Origin: Comamonas testosteroni
Lineage (GTDB): Bacteria > Pseudomonadota > Gammaproteobacteria > Burkholderiales > Burkholderiaceae_C
Direction: 5' to 3'
Length of the DNA: 64,000 nt
NCBI RefSeq assembly: GCF_003569915.1
Contig: NZ_KZ984441.1
Coordinates: 62,001 to 126,000, forward strand
Under the pieces are notes generated by a model. The model was not told the origin of the DNA, made no database searches, and saw nothing but the letters and a program-made list of their open reading frames with translations. The position numbers and the translations under genes are program-made. Of the stretch, positions 36,676 to 45,101 are shown piece after piece; position 1 is the first letter of the stretch, and each line of letters begins with the position of its first letter.

Positions 36676-36727
36676 GTCTATATAAATCATAGACAAGCAG
36701 CTATCAATTTAATAGTTCAAAGACTAG
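36673..36727 (-). repeat. AT-rich dispersed repeat, copy 5
   Basis: In minus sense it reads AATTGATAGCTGCTTGTCTATG and continues ATTTATATAGACTTAAT, with hairpin arms GTCTAT/ATAGAC that differ from copy 1 (AGTCCA/TGGACT) but still pair. It starts at the bclA stop codon. A second block with GACTAG follows at 36721-36727. Confidence 0.7.
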
Positions 36728-36862
36728 GGCAATCGCTGGTATTGCTTTAAACCTAAAGTTGTTAGAGTCCGCACATGTCCACCAGCGGCCACACGCCCGC
36801 CAGTCGACACCGGTGATTCGAGAGTACCCAGGCATTCCAAGACCAACCACCAGGAGACAAGC

Positions 36863-38026
36863 ATGAGCAAGCAATGGGCAAAGTGGAGCTTAGTGGCAAT
36901 GGCCGCAGCCGCCAGTTGCGGCGGCGCCATGGCGCAGGACAAGATCAAGGTCGGCTTCATGCTGCCCTACAGCGGCACTTATGCAGCACTGGGCAATGCG
37001 ATTGAAAACGGCTTTCGCATGTACGTGAGCGAGCAAGGCGGCAAGTTGGGCGGTCGCGAGATAGAATTCTTCAAGGTCGATGACGAATCCGATCCCGCCA
37101 AGGCCACCGATAACGTCAACCGCCTCATCAAGCGCGACAAGGTCGATGTGATCGTGGGAACCGTGCACTCAGGCGTCGCCATGGCCATGGCCAAGGCTGC
37201 CAAGGAAAGCGGCACCGTGCTCATCGTGCCCAACGCAGGTGCCGACGCCGTGACCGGCCCCATGTGCGCGCCCAATATCTTCCGCAGCTCCTTCAGCAAC
37301 TGGCAGACCGCCTACCCCATGGGCCTGGTTGCCGCCAAGGAGGGCAAGAAGACCGCCATGACCATCACCTGGAAATACGCCGCCGGTGAAGAAGCGGTCA
37401 ACGGCATGAAGGAAGGCTTTGAAAAGAGCGGCGGCAAGATCACCAAGCAGCTGACCTTGCCCTTCCCCAACGTGGAATTCCAGGCGCTGCTGACCGAAAT
37501 TGCAGCCGCCAAACCCGACGCGGTGTTCTCGTTCTTCGCCGGTGCAGGCGCGGTGAAATTCGTCAAGGACTATCACGCCTCTGGTCTGTCCAAAACCATT
37601 CCGCTGTATGGCCCCGGCTTCCTGACCGATGGCACGCTGGAGGCTCAGGGTGAAGCCGCCCAGGGCATGCTGACCACGCTGCACTACGCGGACGAGTTGG
37701 GCACGGAGCGCGACAAAACCTTCCGCACCAACTACGCCAAAAGCTTCAAGCTACAGCCCGATGTCTATGCCGTGCAAGGCTATGACGCCGCGCAGATGCT
37801 GACCGTGGGCCTGAAGGCTGCGGGTGGCGATATTGGCAAGAAGGACGTGTTCCGCACCGCGATTGAAAAAGCCACCATTGCCAGCCCGCGCGGCGACTTC
37901 ACGCTGAGCAAGGCGCACAACCCTGTGCAGGACATCTATCTGCGCAAGGTCGACGGCAAGGAAAACAAAAAGATCGGCATTGCCGTCAAAGGCCTGGCTG
38001 ACCCGGCCCGCGGCTGCCGCATGTAA
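36863..38026 (+). CDS. ABC transporter substrate-binding protein, Liv type
   Basis: A 387-residue periplasmic binding protein of the leucine-binding (type I) family. Residues 1-24 are a signal peptide (SLVAMAAAASCGGAMA-Q). The mature part opens DKIKVGFMLPYSGTYAALGNAIENGFRMYV and includes VDVIVGTVHSGVAMAMAKAA and NIFRSSFSNWQTAYPMG. It starts the importer set livK-livH-livM-livG-livF that follows bclA. Such systems next to aromatic-CoA genes usually import the aromatic acid; the literature on box clusters supports benzoate or hydroxybenzoate, but the ligand is inferred. AGGAG lies seven bases before ATG. Confidence 0.9.
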   Translation: MSKQWAKWSLVAMAAAASCGGAMAQDKIKVGFMLPYSGTYAALGNAIENGFRMYVSEQGGKLGGREIEFFKVDDESDPAKATDNVNRLIKRDKVDVIVGTVHSGVAMAMAKAAKESGTVLIVPNAGADAVTGPMCAPNIFRSSFSNWQTAYPMGLVAAKEGKKTAMTITWKYAAGEEAVNGMKEGFEKSGGKITKQLTLPFPNVEFQALLTEIAAAKPDAVFSFFAGAGAVKFVKDYHASGLSKTIPLYGPGFLTDGTLEAQGEAAQGMLTTLHYADELGTERDKTFRTNYAKSFKLQPDVYAVQGYDAAQMLTVGLKAAGGDIGKKDVFRTAIEKATIASPRGDFTLSKAHNPVQDIYLRKVDGKENKKIGIAVKGLADPARGCRM

Positions 38027-38196
38027 GGGGCGCGGGCCATACAGGCCTTGATACGTCGTTGCACTGCCGGGGGCGCCTAGCCTTGCCGCACCCTTGTGCT
38101 GTCTGCGGCAGAGCGCCTCGTCTCAACCGCGAATCTTCGATTCGCTGGCCTGTATGACCCGCTACTTTGCAGACCCCCGTTTCAATAAGGATTGCC

Positions 38197-39069
38197 GTGG
38201 ATCTCGCCACCTTTCTGGTGCAGTGTCTGAACTCGATTCAGTACGGACTGCTTCTGTTTCTGCTGGCCTCGGGCCTGACGCTGATCTTCGGCATCATGGG
38301 GGTGATCAATCTCGCCCATGGCAGCTTCTACATGATTGGCGCCTATGTGGCGTTCTCGCTCGCGCCCTATCTGGGTCAGCACTTCATCACCATGCTGGTG
38401 GTCGGCGTGATCATCGCTGTCGTACTCGGCTACTTTCTGGAATGGGCGTTTTTCAGCTTTCTATATGAGCGCGACCACCTGCAGCAGGTGCTGATGACCT
38501 ACGGCCTGATTCTGGTGTTTGAAGGCCTGCGCGCCATCCTCGTGGACAACGATGTGCATGGCGTGGAAAAGCCCGCCTGGCTGGCTGGCAGCTTTCCGCT
38601 GATGGGCATGATGCAGTACCCCTGGTACAACCTCTTTGCAGCCGCTGCCTGCCTGCTGGTGGCGCTGCTGATGTACTACACCGTCAACCGCACACGCCTT
38701 GGCATGATGATTCGCGCCGGGGCCAGCAACCGCGACATGGTGCGTGGCCTGGGCATCAATATCAAGCGCCTGTATCGCATCGTTTTTGCCGTTGGCGTGG
38801 CGCTTGCTGCGCTAGCCGGAATGATTGCCGCGCCCATGAGTTCGGTCTACCCGAACATGGGCTCCAGCGTGCTCATCATCTGCTTTGTGGTGGTGGTGAT
38901 CGGCGGCATTGGCTCCATCACCGGCGCGCTGATTGCATCGCTGCTCGTGGGTTTTGTGGATACCTTTGGCAAGGTGTTTTTTCAGGAACTCAGCGGCATG
39001 AGCATCTACCTGCTGATGGCCATCATTCTGGTATGGCGGCCCGAGGGTTTGATGGGTAAGCGGAGCTGA
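38197..39069 (+). CDS. Branched-chain-type ABC permease, LivH
   Basis: A 290-residue inner-membrane permease with eight or so helices. It has typical LivH segments IQYGLLLFLLASGLTLIFGIMGVINLAHGSFYMIGAY and the EAA-like RAGASNRDMVRGLGINIKRLY, and ends with a GSITGALIASLLVGFVDTFG segment. GTG 38197 is the probable start because AAGGA lies five bases before it; the longer frame to TTG 38167 is less likely. It is followed by livM two bases away. One of a pair of permeases forming the membrane channel with LivM. Confidence 0.9.
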   Translation: MDLATFLVQCLNSIQYGLLLFLLASGLTLIFGIMGVINLAHGSFYMIGAYVAFSLAPYLGQHFITMLVVGVIIAVVLGYFLEWAFFSFLYERDHLQQVLMTYGLILVFEGLRAILVDNDVHGVEKPAWLAGSFPLMGMMQYPWYNLFAAAACLLVALLMYYTVNRTRLGMMIRAGASNRDMVRGLGINIKRLYRIVFAVGVALAALAGMIAAPMSSVYPNMGSSVLIICFVVVVIGGIGSITGALIASLLVGFVDTFGKVFFQELSGMSIYLLMAIILVWRPEGLMGKRS

Positions 39070-39071
39070 GC

Positions 39072-40166
39072 ATGAACGACACCACATCCACACCGCTGCC
39101 CAATACCAATCAGGCCTATGCCGAAGCGCCTGCCGTCACCAGCCAGAGCCGCCCTATCCGCGCCAAAAGCGTGTGGGTGGGCGTGGTGCTGCCGCTGACG
39201 GTTGCCGTGCTGCTGGCCGTGGCCCAGCCCTTCTGGTCGTCCTATCTGTCCGATCTGGTCGTCAAGATCATGATCCTGTCCATCTTCGCGCTCAGCCTGC
39301 ATATTCTGGTGGGCGGCACGGGGCTGGTCAGCCTGGGCCATGCGGCCTACTTTGGCCTTGGTGCCTATGCGGCCGTCAAAGCAGCAGGGCAGGACGGCAG
39401 CAACTTCCTCGTCATGCTGGGCGCTTCTGTGGGCGTGTCCGGTCTCTATGCCTTGATCGTAGGTGCTTTGAGTCTGCGCACCAAAGGCGTGTACTTCATC
39501 ATGGTCACGCTGGCGTTTGCGCAGCTGGCTTTCTTTGTCGTGCATGACGTGGGCTACTTTGGCGGCAGCGACGGCATCTACCTCATGCAGCGCCCGGCCA
39601 TCGGCCCGCTGGATATGGAAAACAGCCGCACCCAGTACTTTGTGGTGCTGGTGTCGCTGGTGCTGGTCTATGCCTTTATCGCCATGCTGCGCCACTCGCG
39701 CTTTGGTCATGCGCTGGCGGGCATTCGTGTCAACGAGCAGCGCATGCGCGCCGCCGGTTTTGCCACCTATGGCTACAAGCTCGCAGGCTTTGTGATTGCG
39801 GGCGCGCTGGCAGGTCTGGCGGGCTTTTTGCTCGCCGCGCGTGACGCTGTTGTGAACCCCGAGCTGCTGGCCTGGCATCACTCCGGCGAGGTGCTGCTGA
39901 TGCTGATTCTGGGCGGCGTGGGCTCGCTGCGCGGCGCTGTGCTGGGCACCGTCACCTTTGTCCTGCTCAAGGAATTGCTGAGCACGCACGCCGTCATGGG
40001 CAATGTGGCAGACCACTGGCAGCTGACGCTGGGCATTGCCATCATCGTGCTGGTGGCCTTGCTGCCCAAGGGACTGGTGGGCATCAACGATAAATGGCAG
40101 AAAAAGGCTCTAGTCAATAAATACAATGGGCAAGAAGCTATCAGTTCAGGAGCAAACCATGGCTGA
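39072..40166 (+). CDS. Branched-chain-type ABC permease, LivM
   Basis: A 364-residue permease (eight to ten helices) with the LivM signature SLHILVGGTGLVSLGHAAYFGLGAYAA and IRVNEQRMRAAGFATYGYKLAGFVIAGALAGLAG, and GVGSLRGAVLGTVTFVLL near the end. Its last ~20 residues (KALVNKYNGQEAISSGANHG) are encoded within an inserted AT-rich repeat (40106-40147) and do not resemble the normal Lys-rich cytoplasmic tail. The stop overlaps the livG start by eight bases. Second permease of the importer. Confidence 0.9.
   Translation: MNDTTSTPLPNTNQAYAEAPAVTSQSRPIRAKSVWVGVVLPLTVAVLLAVAQPFWSSYLSDLVVKIMILSIFALSLHILVGGTGLVSLGHAAYFGLGAYAAVKAAGQDGSNFLVMLGASVGVSGLYALIVGALSLRTKGVYFIMVTLAFAQLAFFVVHDVGYFGGSDGIYLMQRPAIGPLDMENSRTQYFVVLVSLVLVYAFIAMLRHSRFGHALAGIRVNEQRMRAAGFATYGYKLAGFVIAGALAGLAGFLLAARDAVVNPELLAWHHSGEVLLMLILGGVGSLRGAVLGTVTFVLLKELLSTHAVMGNVADHWQLTLGIAIIVLVALLPKGLVGINDKWQKKALVNKYNGQEAISSGANHG
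40106..40147 (-). repeat. AT-rich dispersed repeat, copy 6 (inside livM end)
   Basis: In minus sense it reads ACTGATAGCTTCTTGCCCATTG with GACTAGAGCC at its far end. It lies antisense within the 3' end of livM and reaches the ribosome-binding region of livG. Confidence 0.7.
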
Positions 40167-40917
40167 TGCAAAGCTGTCCGTGCGCGGCCTCACGCGCCGC
40201 TTTGGCGGGCTGGTCGCCGTGAACAATGTCGATATCGATCTGCATGAAGGCGAAGTACACGCCGTCATCGGCACCAATGGTGCGGGCAAGTCCACGCTGA
40301 TCAATATGCTCTCGGGCGAGATCACGGCCAGCAGCGGCAGCATCACGCTACAAGGCCGCGATGTCACGCGCATGCCGCAGCCCCAGCGCGCCAAGGCAGG
40401 CATTGGTCGCAGCTACCAGCGCACCACCATCTTCCCCGAATTCACGGTGCTGGAGAACTGCCGCCTGACCGCACAAGCCCAGGCCCAACCACGCCCCTGG
40501 CGCATCTGGGAGTCCGCCCAACACTGCAATGCCAGCATGCAGCGCGCCCATCTGGCGCTGACGCAGGCGGGCCTGTCTCAACATGCCCAAAGCATTGCAG
40601 GCAGCCTGAGCCATGGTGCCAAACGCCAGCTGGAAGTGGCGATGTGCCTAGCCACCGAACCGCGCGTTCTGCTGCTCGATGAACCGCTGGCAGGCATGGG
40701 CGCAGAAGAAACCGAGCGCATGCTGGAGCTGCTGCAGGAACTCAAAAAAGGCCATGCGGTACTGCTGGTGGAGCACGATATGGATGCCGTCTTTCGCATC
40801 GCTGATCGCATTACCGTGATGGTCAATGGCAGCGTTGTCGCCACCGGAACGCCCGAGCAAATTCGTGTTGATCCCGTGGTCCGAACTGCCTACTTGGGAG
40901 AAGAAGAACATGCATGA
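40159..40917 (+). CDS. Branched-chain-type ABC ATPase, LivG
   Basis: A 252-residue ATPase subunit. It has Walker A GTNGAGKST, Walker B VLLLDEPLAGM and the H-loop VEHDMDAVF. The ABC signature reads LSHGAKRQLE, a common LivG variant of LSGGQ. ATG 40159 overlaps the livM stop by eight bases; CAGGAG lies upstream. It pairs with LivF on the cytoplasmic face of the importer. Overlaps the next gene by eight bases. Confidence 0.92.
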   Translation: MADAKLSVRGLTRRFGGLVAVNNVDIDLHEGEVHAVIGTNGAGKSTLINMLSGEITASSGSITLQGRDVTRMPQPQRAKAGIGRSYQRTTIFPEFTVLENCRLTAQAQAQPRPWRIWESAQHCNASMQRAHLALTQAGLSQHAQSIAGSLSHGAKRQLEVAMCLATEPRVLLLDEPLAGMGAEETERMLELLQELKKGHAVLLVEHDMDAVFRIADRITVMVNGSVVATGTPEQIRVDPVVRTAYLGEEEHA

Positions 40918-41623
40918 GCCCATGTTCAATGTGCAGGATGTGCACACCTTCTATGGCGACAGCCACATTCTTCACGGCATCTCGCTGGCTTTGCCGCAAG
41001 GCAAGGCCGTAGGCCTGCTGGGCCGCAACGGCATGGGCAAAACCACGCTGATCCGCACGCTGATGGGCTATGTGCCTGCACGCAGCGGCAAGGTGTTTGC
41101 CGATGGCAAGGATGTGACGGGTTCCACGCCGGAAAAAATGGCGCGCATGGGCATTGGCTATGTGCCGGAAGGCCGTGGCGTGTTTCCGAATCTGTCCGTC
41201 AAAGAGAACTTGCTGATGAGCGCCCGTGCCGGACTCGACGACAAAAAAGACTGGACCTATGAACGCGTGCTGGAAATTTTTCCGCGTCTGAAAGAGCGCC
41301 TGTCCAACGGCGGCAATCAACTCTCAGGCGGCGAGCAGCAAATGGTCTCCATAGGCCGTGCGCTCATGACCAACCCGCGTCTGATGATTCTGGATGAAGC
41401 CACCGAGGGCCTGGCCCCTCTGGTCGTCGCCGAGATCTGGCGCGTGATTGCACAGATTCGCGAAACCGGTATCTCCACCTTGATCGTGGACCGCGATTAC
41501 AAAAAGGTGCTGGCGCATACCGATTACGCGGCGTTGATGGAAAAGGGCAAGCTGGCTTTGCAGGCGCCTTCTGCGGAGCTGGTTCAACAGCCTGAGCGCT
41601 TGTCGGCTTTGCTAGGGGTGTGA
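40910..41623 (+). CDS. Branched-chain-type ABC ATPase, LivF
   Basis: A 237-residue second ATPase. It shows Walker A GRNGMGKTT, signature LSGGEQQM, Walker B LMILDEATEGLAP and typical LivF text GIGYVPEGRGVFPNLSVKENL. ATG 40910 overlaps the livG stop. The switch residue after Walker B is in VDRDYKKV, where most family members have VEQN, a small deviation. It ends the importer operon; a long repeat-filled stretch without coding potential follows. Confidence 0.92.
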   Translation: MHEPMFNVQDVHTFYGDSHILHGISLALPQGKAVGLLGRNGMGKTTLIRTLMGYVPARSGKVFADGKDVTGSTPEKMARMGIGYVPEGRGVFPNLSVKENLLMSARAGLDDKKDWTYERVLEIFPRLKERLSNGGNQLSGGEQQMVSIGRALMTNPRLMILDEATEGLAPLVVAEIWRVIAQIRETGISTLIVDRDYKKVLAHTDYAALMEKGKLALQAPSAELVQQPERLSALLGV

Positions 41624-41709
41624 GCTTTTTAGCAATTCAAGCCGTGTGCCGCAGGCGCAGCCAGACGGGTGGGCACGGGAGCGGACGGCCTGCATGATTT
41701 GTGGCGAAA

Positions 41710-41754
41710 TTGGCTTCTAGTCCAGATACTAAATAGGCTATCCGCTATCAAAAA
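41710..41754 (-). repeat. AT-rich dispersed repeat, copy 7
   Basis: In minus sense TTTTTGATAGCGGATAGCC then CTGGACTAGAAGCC. It is antisense to livF and 87 bases after its stop. Confidence 0.75.
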
Positions 41755-41775
41755 CATAGAGAAGCTATTCCGCAC

Positions 41776-42079
41776 CCGCATTTGGTATTGCCCCTTGTGC
41801 CCACGCCTGTGACGGCAAGTTCTTGGGGCCGGCTGCTGCACCGCAGAGTGCAGCAGCTTCGTGCTCTGACTTGCGGCCGTTTGTCTGAACGGAGTGCTGA
41901 AGGCACGAAGTGAGTTGGGCCGCACAGCCCCAAGAGCTTGACGGCGCAGGTTGCCCGCAGGCGAAGCCGGAGGGACGTGGGCAGCAGGGGCCAGCTCTTT
42001 GCCTACTTTCTTGCGGAAGAAAGTAGGCCGCCTGCCGGGGCGAGACCCGGCCTCTGCCACACGATCAAAGAGCAAGCTC
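41776..42079. repeat. Long structured intergenic repeat element
   Basis: About 300 bases of non-coding, hairpin-rich sequence. Visible stems are CTGCTGCAC (41834-41842) with GTGCAGCAG (41849-41857), an outer TCTTGGGGC/GCCCCAAGA pair (about 41822 and 41927), and the perfect 11-base CCTACTTTCTT/AAGAAAGTAGG (42002-42027). The GTTTGTCTGAACGGAG and AAGAAAGTAGG motifs resemble multi-copy intergenic repeats I recall from beta- and gammaproteobacterial genomes. Only one copy is in this window, so repeat status rests on that recollection. Confidence 0.5.
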
Positions 42080-42094
42080 CTGCAACGAAAAATC

Positions 42095-42568
42095 TCACTC
42101 CACCCCACCCAGCGAAGCCTGATCCAGCCTCATATTCTTCGCCGTCTCAGGCGGCAGAATCGACATCGTCAGGCTGCAACTGCAAGTCAGTTTGCCTTCA
42201 TCGTTGTGCAGCTCGATATTCCAGACATGCGTGGTGCGCCCCCTATGCGCCGGACGCGCTGTAGCGGTGATCCAGCTGCCTTTGCGGCCTGCGCGGATAT
42301 GGTTGGCGGTAACGCTCAGGCCCACGCAGCGGTGACCTTCGGGAATGGACAGCGCTGCCGCAGTGGAGCCCAGCGTTTCGGCCAGCACCACGCTGACGCC
42401 GCCATGCAAGATGCCATAGGGCTGGCAGGTGCGTTCATCCACATGAATGCGCGCGCAGATGAAGTCATCACCGTACTCGGTGAACTCAATTCCCAGATGG
42501 GAAACTGCGGTGTTGGCACTGCCTGCGTTCAGTGCCTTGAGATCAATTTCACGGGTCCAGATAGCCAT
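42095..42568 (-). CDS. Hotdog-fold acyl-CoA thioesterase (PaaI/MenI-like)
   Basis: A 157-residue hotdog thioesterase with the typical segment VDERTCQPYGILHGGVSVVLAETLGSTAA, whose HGG and Glu are the active-site features, and VGLSVTANHIRAGRKGSWITATARPAHRGR. Such enzymes hydrolyse aromatic or aryl-CoA thioesters, such as DHNA-CoA or CoA-trapped intermediates. Lying near the benzoyl-CoA genes, it may release CoA from dead-end acyl-CoAs, but the opposite strand and a long gap make a direct link uncertain. ATG 42568 has AGGA six bases upstream. It is 21 bases after the GFA-family gene and probably co-transcribed with it. Confidence 0.87.
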   Translation of the reverse strand: MAIWTREIDLKALNAGSANTAVSHLGIEFTEYGDDFICARIHVDERTCQPYGILHGGVSVVLAETLGSTAAALSIPEGHRCVGLSVTANHIRAGRKGSWITATARPAHRGRTTHVWNIELHNDEGKLTCSCSLTMSILPPETAKNMRLDQASLGGVE

Positions 42569-42589
42569 ATCAATCCTGTGTGCTGTCAA

Positions 42590-43051
42590 TCAATGAGAAG
42601 CCTGCGTTGAGGCAGGCGGCATAGCGTCGTCATACCGAGGCAAACCATCCTCGGGCAAAGGCCACCAGGGAGCACGCGAGGCCACATACTGGTGGCTGCT
42701 CAATGAGGTCCCTGCTGGCGCATCGAGCAGGCCGGCCCGTATGCGCAGCACTCCGGCCAGGCTGCTGCGCTGGCTGTAAACCGGCGAGCCGCATTGCGGG
42801 CAGAAGGCGCGCAGTTTGCCCGGCGAGGATTCGAAGTGGCGCAGCTGATCGTGCCCCGCAATCCAGCAGATCTGCTCCTGCCTCACCGGAATATTGGTGG
42901 CCAGCGGTCCGCCCTGGGCCTTGCGGCATTGGCTGCAGTGACAGACTTGAATTCCGGCCAGTTCGCCGTGAATCGCAAACCTCACCTGTCCGCACAGACA
43001 GGAACCTGTGGTGATGGCCTTGGAGTCTTCCGGAGTCTGATGAATATGCAT
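42590..43051 (-). CDS. GFA-family (glutathione-dependent formaldehyde-activating-like) protein
   Basis: A 153-residue zinc protein with the GFA pattern: GSCLCGQVRF (first Cys pair), CHCSQCRKAQG (second cluster) and FCPQCGSP (third). These eight-Cys proteins share the fold of GFA and centromere protein V, though most have no proven formaldehyde activity. ATG 43051 lacks a clear ribosome-binding site; GTG 43084 would add 11 residues (with two more Cys). First gene of a likely pair with the thioesterase. No formaldehyde dehydrogenase gene is nearby. Confidence 0.85.
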   Translation of the reverse strand: MHIHQTPEDSKAITTGSCLCGQVRFAIHGELAGIQVCHCSQCRKAQGGPLATNIPVRQEQICWIAGHDQLRHFESSPGKLRAFCPQCGSPVYSQRSSLAGVLRIRAGLLDAPAGTSLSSHQYVASRAPWWPLPEDGLPRYDDAMPPASTQASH

Positions 43052-43157
43052 GGCGCGAAACGGGTTGCAGCATGAAAAAGACACCCCACGCCCACACTGC
43101 GTGTGGTTCGTGGCCCCTCCGAGAGGAGGCTTTTCATCTTGGGGCAGCCCGGTGATG

Positions 43158-43188
43158 AAAAAAGGACGGCCTGAAACAGGCCGTCCTT
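43158..43188 (-). terminator. Intrinsic terminator of the CoA-transferase gene
   Basis: AAGGACGGCCTG (43162-43173) pairs with CAGGCCGTCCTT (43177-43188) around a three-base loop, and on the minus strand it ends in a run of T. Confidence 0.92.
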
Positions 43189-43237
43189 GATGCTACTGGA
43201 TAAACGAGTTTCGTTTAGCTAACGCTGCCTCGTCAGA

Positions 43238-43324
43238 GACACCGAGCAAGGGCCTAGGCGGCCCCGCCGCCCCGCCGCGATGGTGTCGTCCCCTGGGGGA
43301 AGCCGCGCAGCGGCACAGGGGGTA
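43238..43324 (-). repeat. GC-rich structured 3'-end repeat, copy R5
   Basis: In minus sense CCCCCTG begins six bases after the stop of the CoA-transferase gene. It has a hairpin GCCGC/GCGGC (varied from R1), and outer arms GACACC/GGTGTC (43282-43287 and 43238-43243), enclosing the GCGGGGCGGCGGGGCCGCC core and CTTGCTCGGT. Confidence 0.82.
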
Positions 43325-43329
43325 AACAA

Positions 43330-44844
43330 TTACACGCGCATATCGCCGGTTTCGGTGAAGCGTTCATGCCAGGAGAGTGCCTCACGCAGGATATGCGGTG
43401 TGTGCTGCGCACCCTTGGCGCGGGCGCGGTCAAAGTAGTCCTGCAGCTGGTCGCGGTAGTCGGGGTGGGCGCAGTTGTCGATGATGACTTGTGCACGCTG
43501 TTTGGGGCTCAGGCCGCGCAGATCGGCCAGACCTTGCTCGGTCACGATGATCTGGGTGTCATGCTCGGTGTGGTCCACGTGCGAGCACATGGGCACGATG
43601 CAGCTGATCTTGCCATCCTTGGCCACGGAGGGGGTCACAAAGAACGACAGATAGCCGTTGCGCGCAAAGTCGCCCGAGCCGCCGATGCCGTTCATCATGC
43701 CCGTGCCCATGACGTGGGTGGAGTTGATGTTGCCGTAGATGTCGGCTTCGATCATGGAGTTCATCGCGATGATGCCCAAACGGCGCACCAGCTCGGGGTG
43801 GTTGGAGATTTCCTGCGGACGCAAGATGATGCGCTCGCGGTAGAAATCGATGTTGTCCTCGAAGTCCTTGTACGCCGCGGCAGACAGCGAGATGGCCGTG
43901 GCCGAAGCCTTGCTCATCTTGCCCTCGCGCAGCAGGTCCAGCATGCCGTCCTGCAGCACTTCGGTAAAGCCCAGCAGATTGTGGAAGGGGCCGGTCAGCA
44001 GCCCCGCCAGCACGGCATTGGCCACATTGCCCACGCCCGACTGGATGGGCAGCATTTCCTTGGGCAGACGGCCCATCTTCATCTCATGCGAGAGGAAGTC
44101 GATGATGTAGCCAGCAATCTTGTTGGAGTTCTCATCGGGCACGGCAAACACATTGTCGCGGTCACCTTTGTGGGTTTCCACCACGGCAACGACCTTGGCG
44201 GGATCGACCTTGAGATAGGCCTCGCCGATGCGGTCGTCCGCATGGGTCATGTTGATGGGCACGCGGCGCGGCGGGATGGCCGTGCCGTAGTAGATGTCGT
44301 GCATGCCTTCCATCCGGGCTGGCGGCTTGGTGTTGACTTCGAGGATCACCTTGTCGGCGATCTCCAGCCAGGTCTTGTTGTTGCCCACCGCGGTAGAGGG
44401 GATCAGATGGCCGTCGGCGGTCACGCCCAGCACCTCGATCACCGCGATGTTCATATGGCCCAGAAAGCCGAACCATGCGTGCTGTGCCACATGGGACAGG
44501 TGCATGTCGATGAAGTCGATCTCGCCCGAATTGATGGCTTTGCGGGCCGTCGGATCGGTGTTGAAGGGCAGACGCTGGCCCAGCGCATGGGCTTCGGCCA
44601 TGACGCCGTCACACTCGGCGGCGGTGGAGGCACCTGTCCAGACGTTGATCTTGTAGGGCTTGCCCTGTGCGTGCTCGGCCTTGGCGCGCGCAGCGATGGC
44701 CTGCGGCAGGGCCTTGGGGTAGCCGGCCCCGGTAAAGCCGCTCATGCCGACATTGACACCGTGAGGAATCATGGCGGCGGCCTCTTCGGCGCTCATGACA
44801 CGCGAGAGGAATTCTGGGTAACGTACGCGATCTGCGATGGACAT
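43330..44844 (-). CDS. Acetyl-CoA hydrolase / succinyl-CoA:acetate CoA-transferase
   Basis: A 504-residue class I CoA-transferase family protein of the Ach1/Cat1/SCACT type. It opens MSIADRVRYPEFLSRVMSAEEAAAMIPHGVNVGMSGFTGAGYPKA and carries the IQSGVGNVANAVLAGL and MGTGMMNGIGGSGDFARNGYLSFFVTPS segments conserved in this group, with the catalytic Glu in the IIVTEQGLADLRGLSP region. Members move CoA between succinyl-CoA or propionyl-CoA and acetate, or hydrolyse acetyl-CoA; which occurs here cannot be told. ATG 44844 has GGAG seven bases upstream; longer frames overlap a terminator. Monocistronic, flanked by terminators on both sides. Confidence 0.9.
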   Translation of the reverse strand: MSIADRVRYPEFLSRVMSAEEAAAMIPHGVNVGMSGFTGAGYPKALPQAIAARAKAEHAQGKPYKINVWTGASTAAECDGVMAEAHALGQRLPFNTDPTARKAINSGEIDFIDMHLSHVAQHAWFGFLGHMNIAVIEVLGVTADGHLIPSTAVGNNKTWLEIADKVILEVNTKPPARMEGMHDIYYGTAIPPRRVPINMTHADDRIGEAYLKVDPAKVVAVVETHKGDRDNVFAVPDENSNKIAGYIIDFLSHEMKMGRLPKEMLPIQSGVGNVANAVLAGLLTGPFHNLLGFTEVLQDGMLDLLREGKMSKASATAISLSAAAYKDFEDNIDFYRERIILRPQEISNHPELVRRLGIIAMNSMIEADIYGNINSTHVMGTGMMNGIGGSGDFARNGYLSFFVTPSVAKDGKISCIVPMCSHVDHTEHDTQIIVTEQGLADLRGLSPKQRAQVIIDNCAHPDYRDQLQDYFDRARAKGAQHTPHILREALSWHERFTETGDMRV

Positions 44845-44941
44845 TGCATGCTCCAGCAACGGCTCCAGCTGCACGCCCCGGGCACCGTCATCGTGGGTGG
44901 TGATTGCGTCGGGTCTGTGTTCAGCGCTCAGCTGGCGCCTC

Positions 44942-44969
44942 AAAAAAAACCGCCCCATTCAGGGGCGGT
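44942..44969 (-). terminator. Intrinsic terminator of the permease gene
   Basis: ACCGCCCC (44949-44956) pairs with GGGGCGGT (44962-44969) and reads into eight T on the minus strand. It stands 150 bases after the permease stop. Confidence 0.88.
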
Positions 44970-45101
44970 GCATCTCCAACGAGAAATGTTAACAGCGCGG
45001 TTTCAGAATACCGGGTTTTCCCGGAAAGGCCCCGCGCTGCTGTCAGGGGAATGTTTCCCCAGTTACAGGATGACACTAGGCAGTGTGTTTCCCGAGTTTC
45101 A

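Larger units (their letters stand above)
41624..42094. other. Gene-free stretch filled with repeats
   Basis: No gene in 471 bases. It holds an AT-rich repeat copy (41710-41754) and a long GC-rich repeat-like element (41776-42079) with several hairpins. No good intrinsic terminator for livF is visible. Confidence 0.7.
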
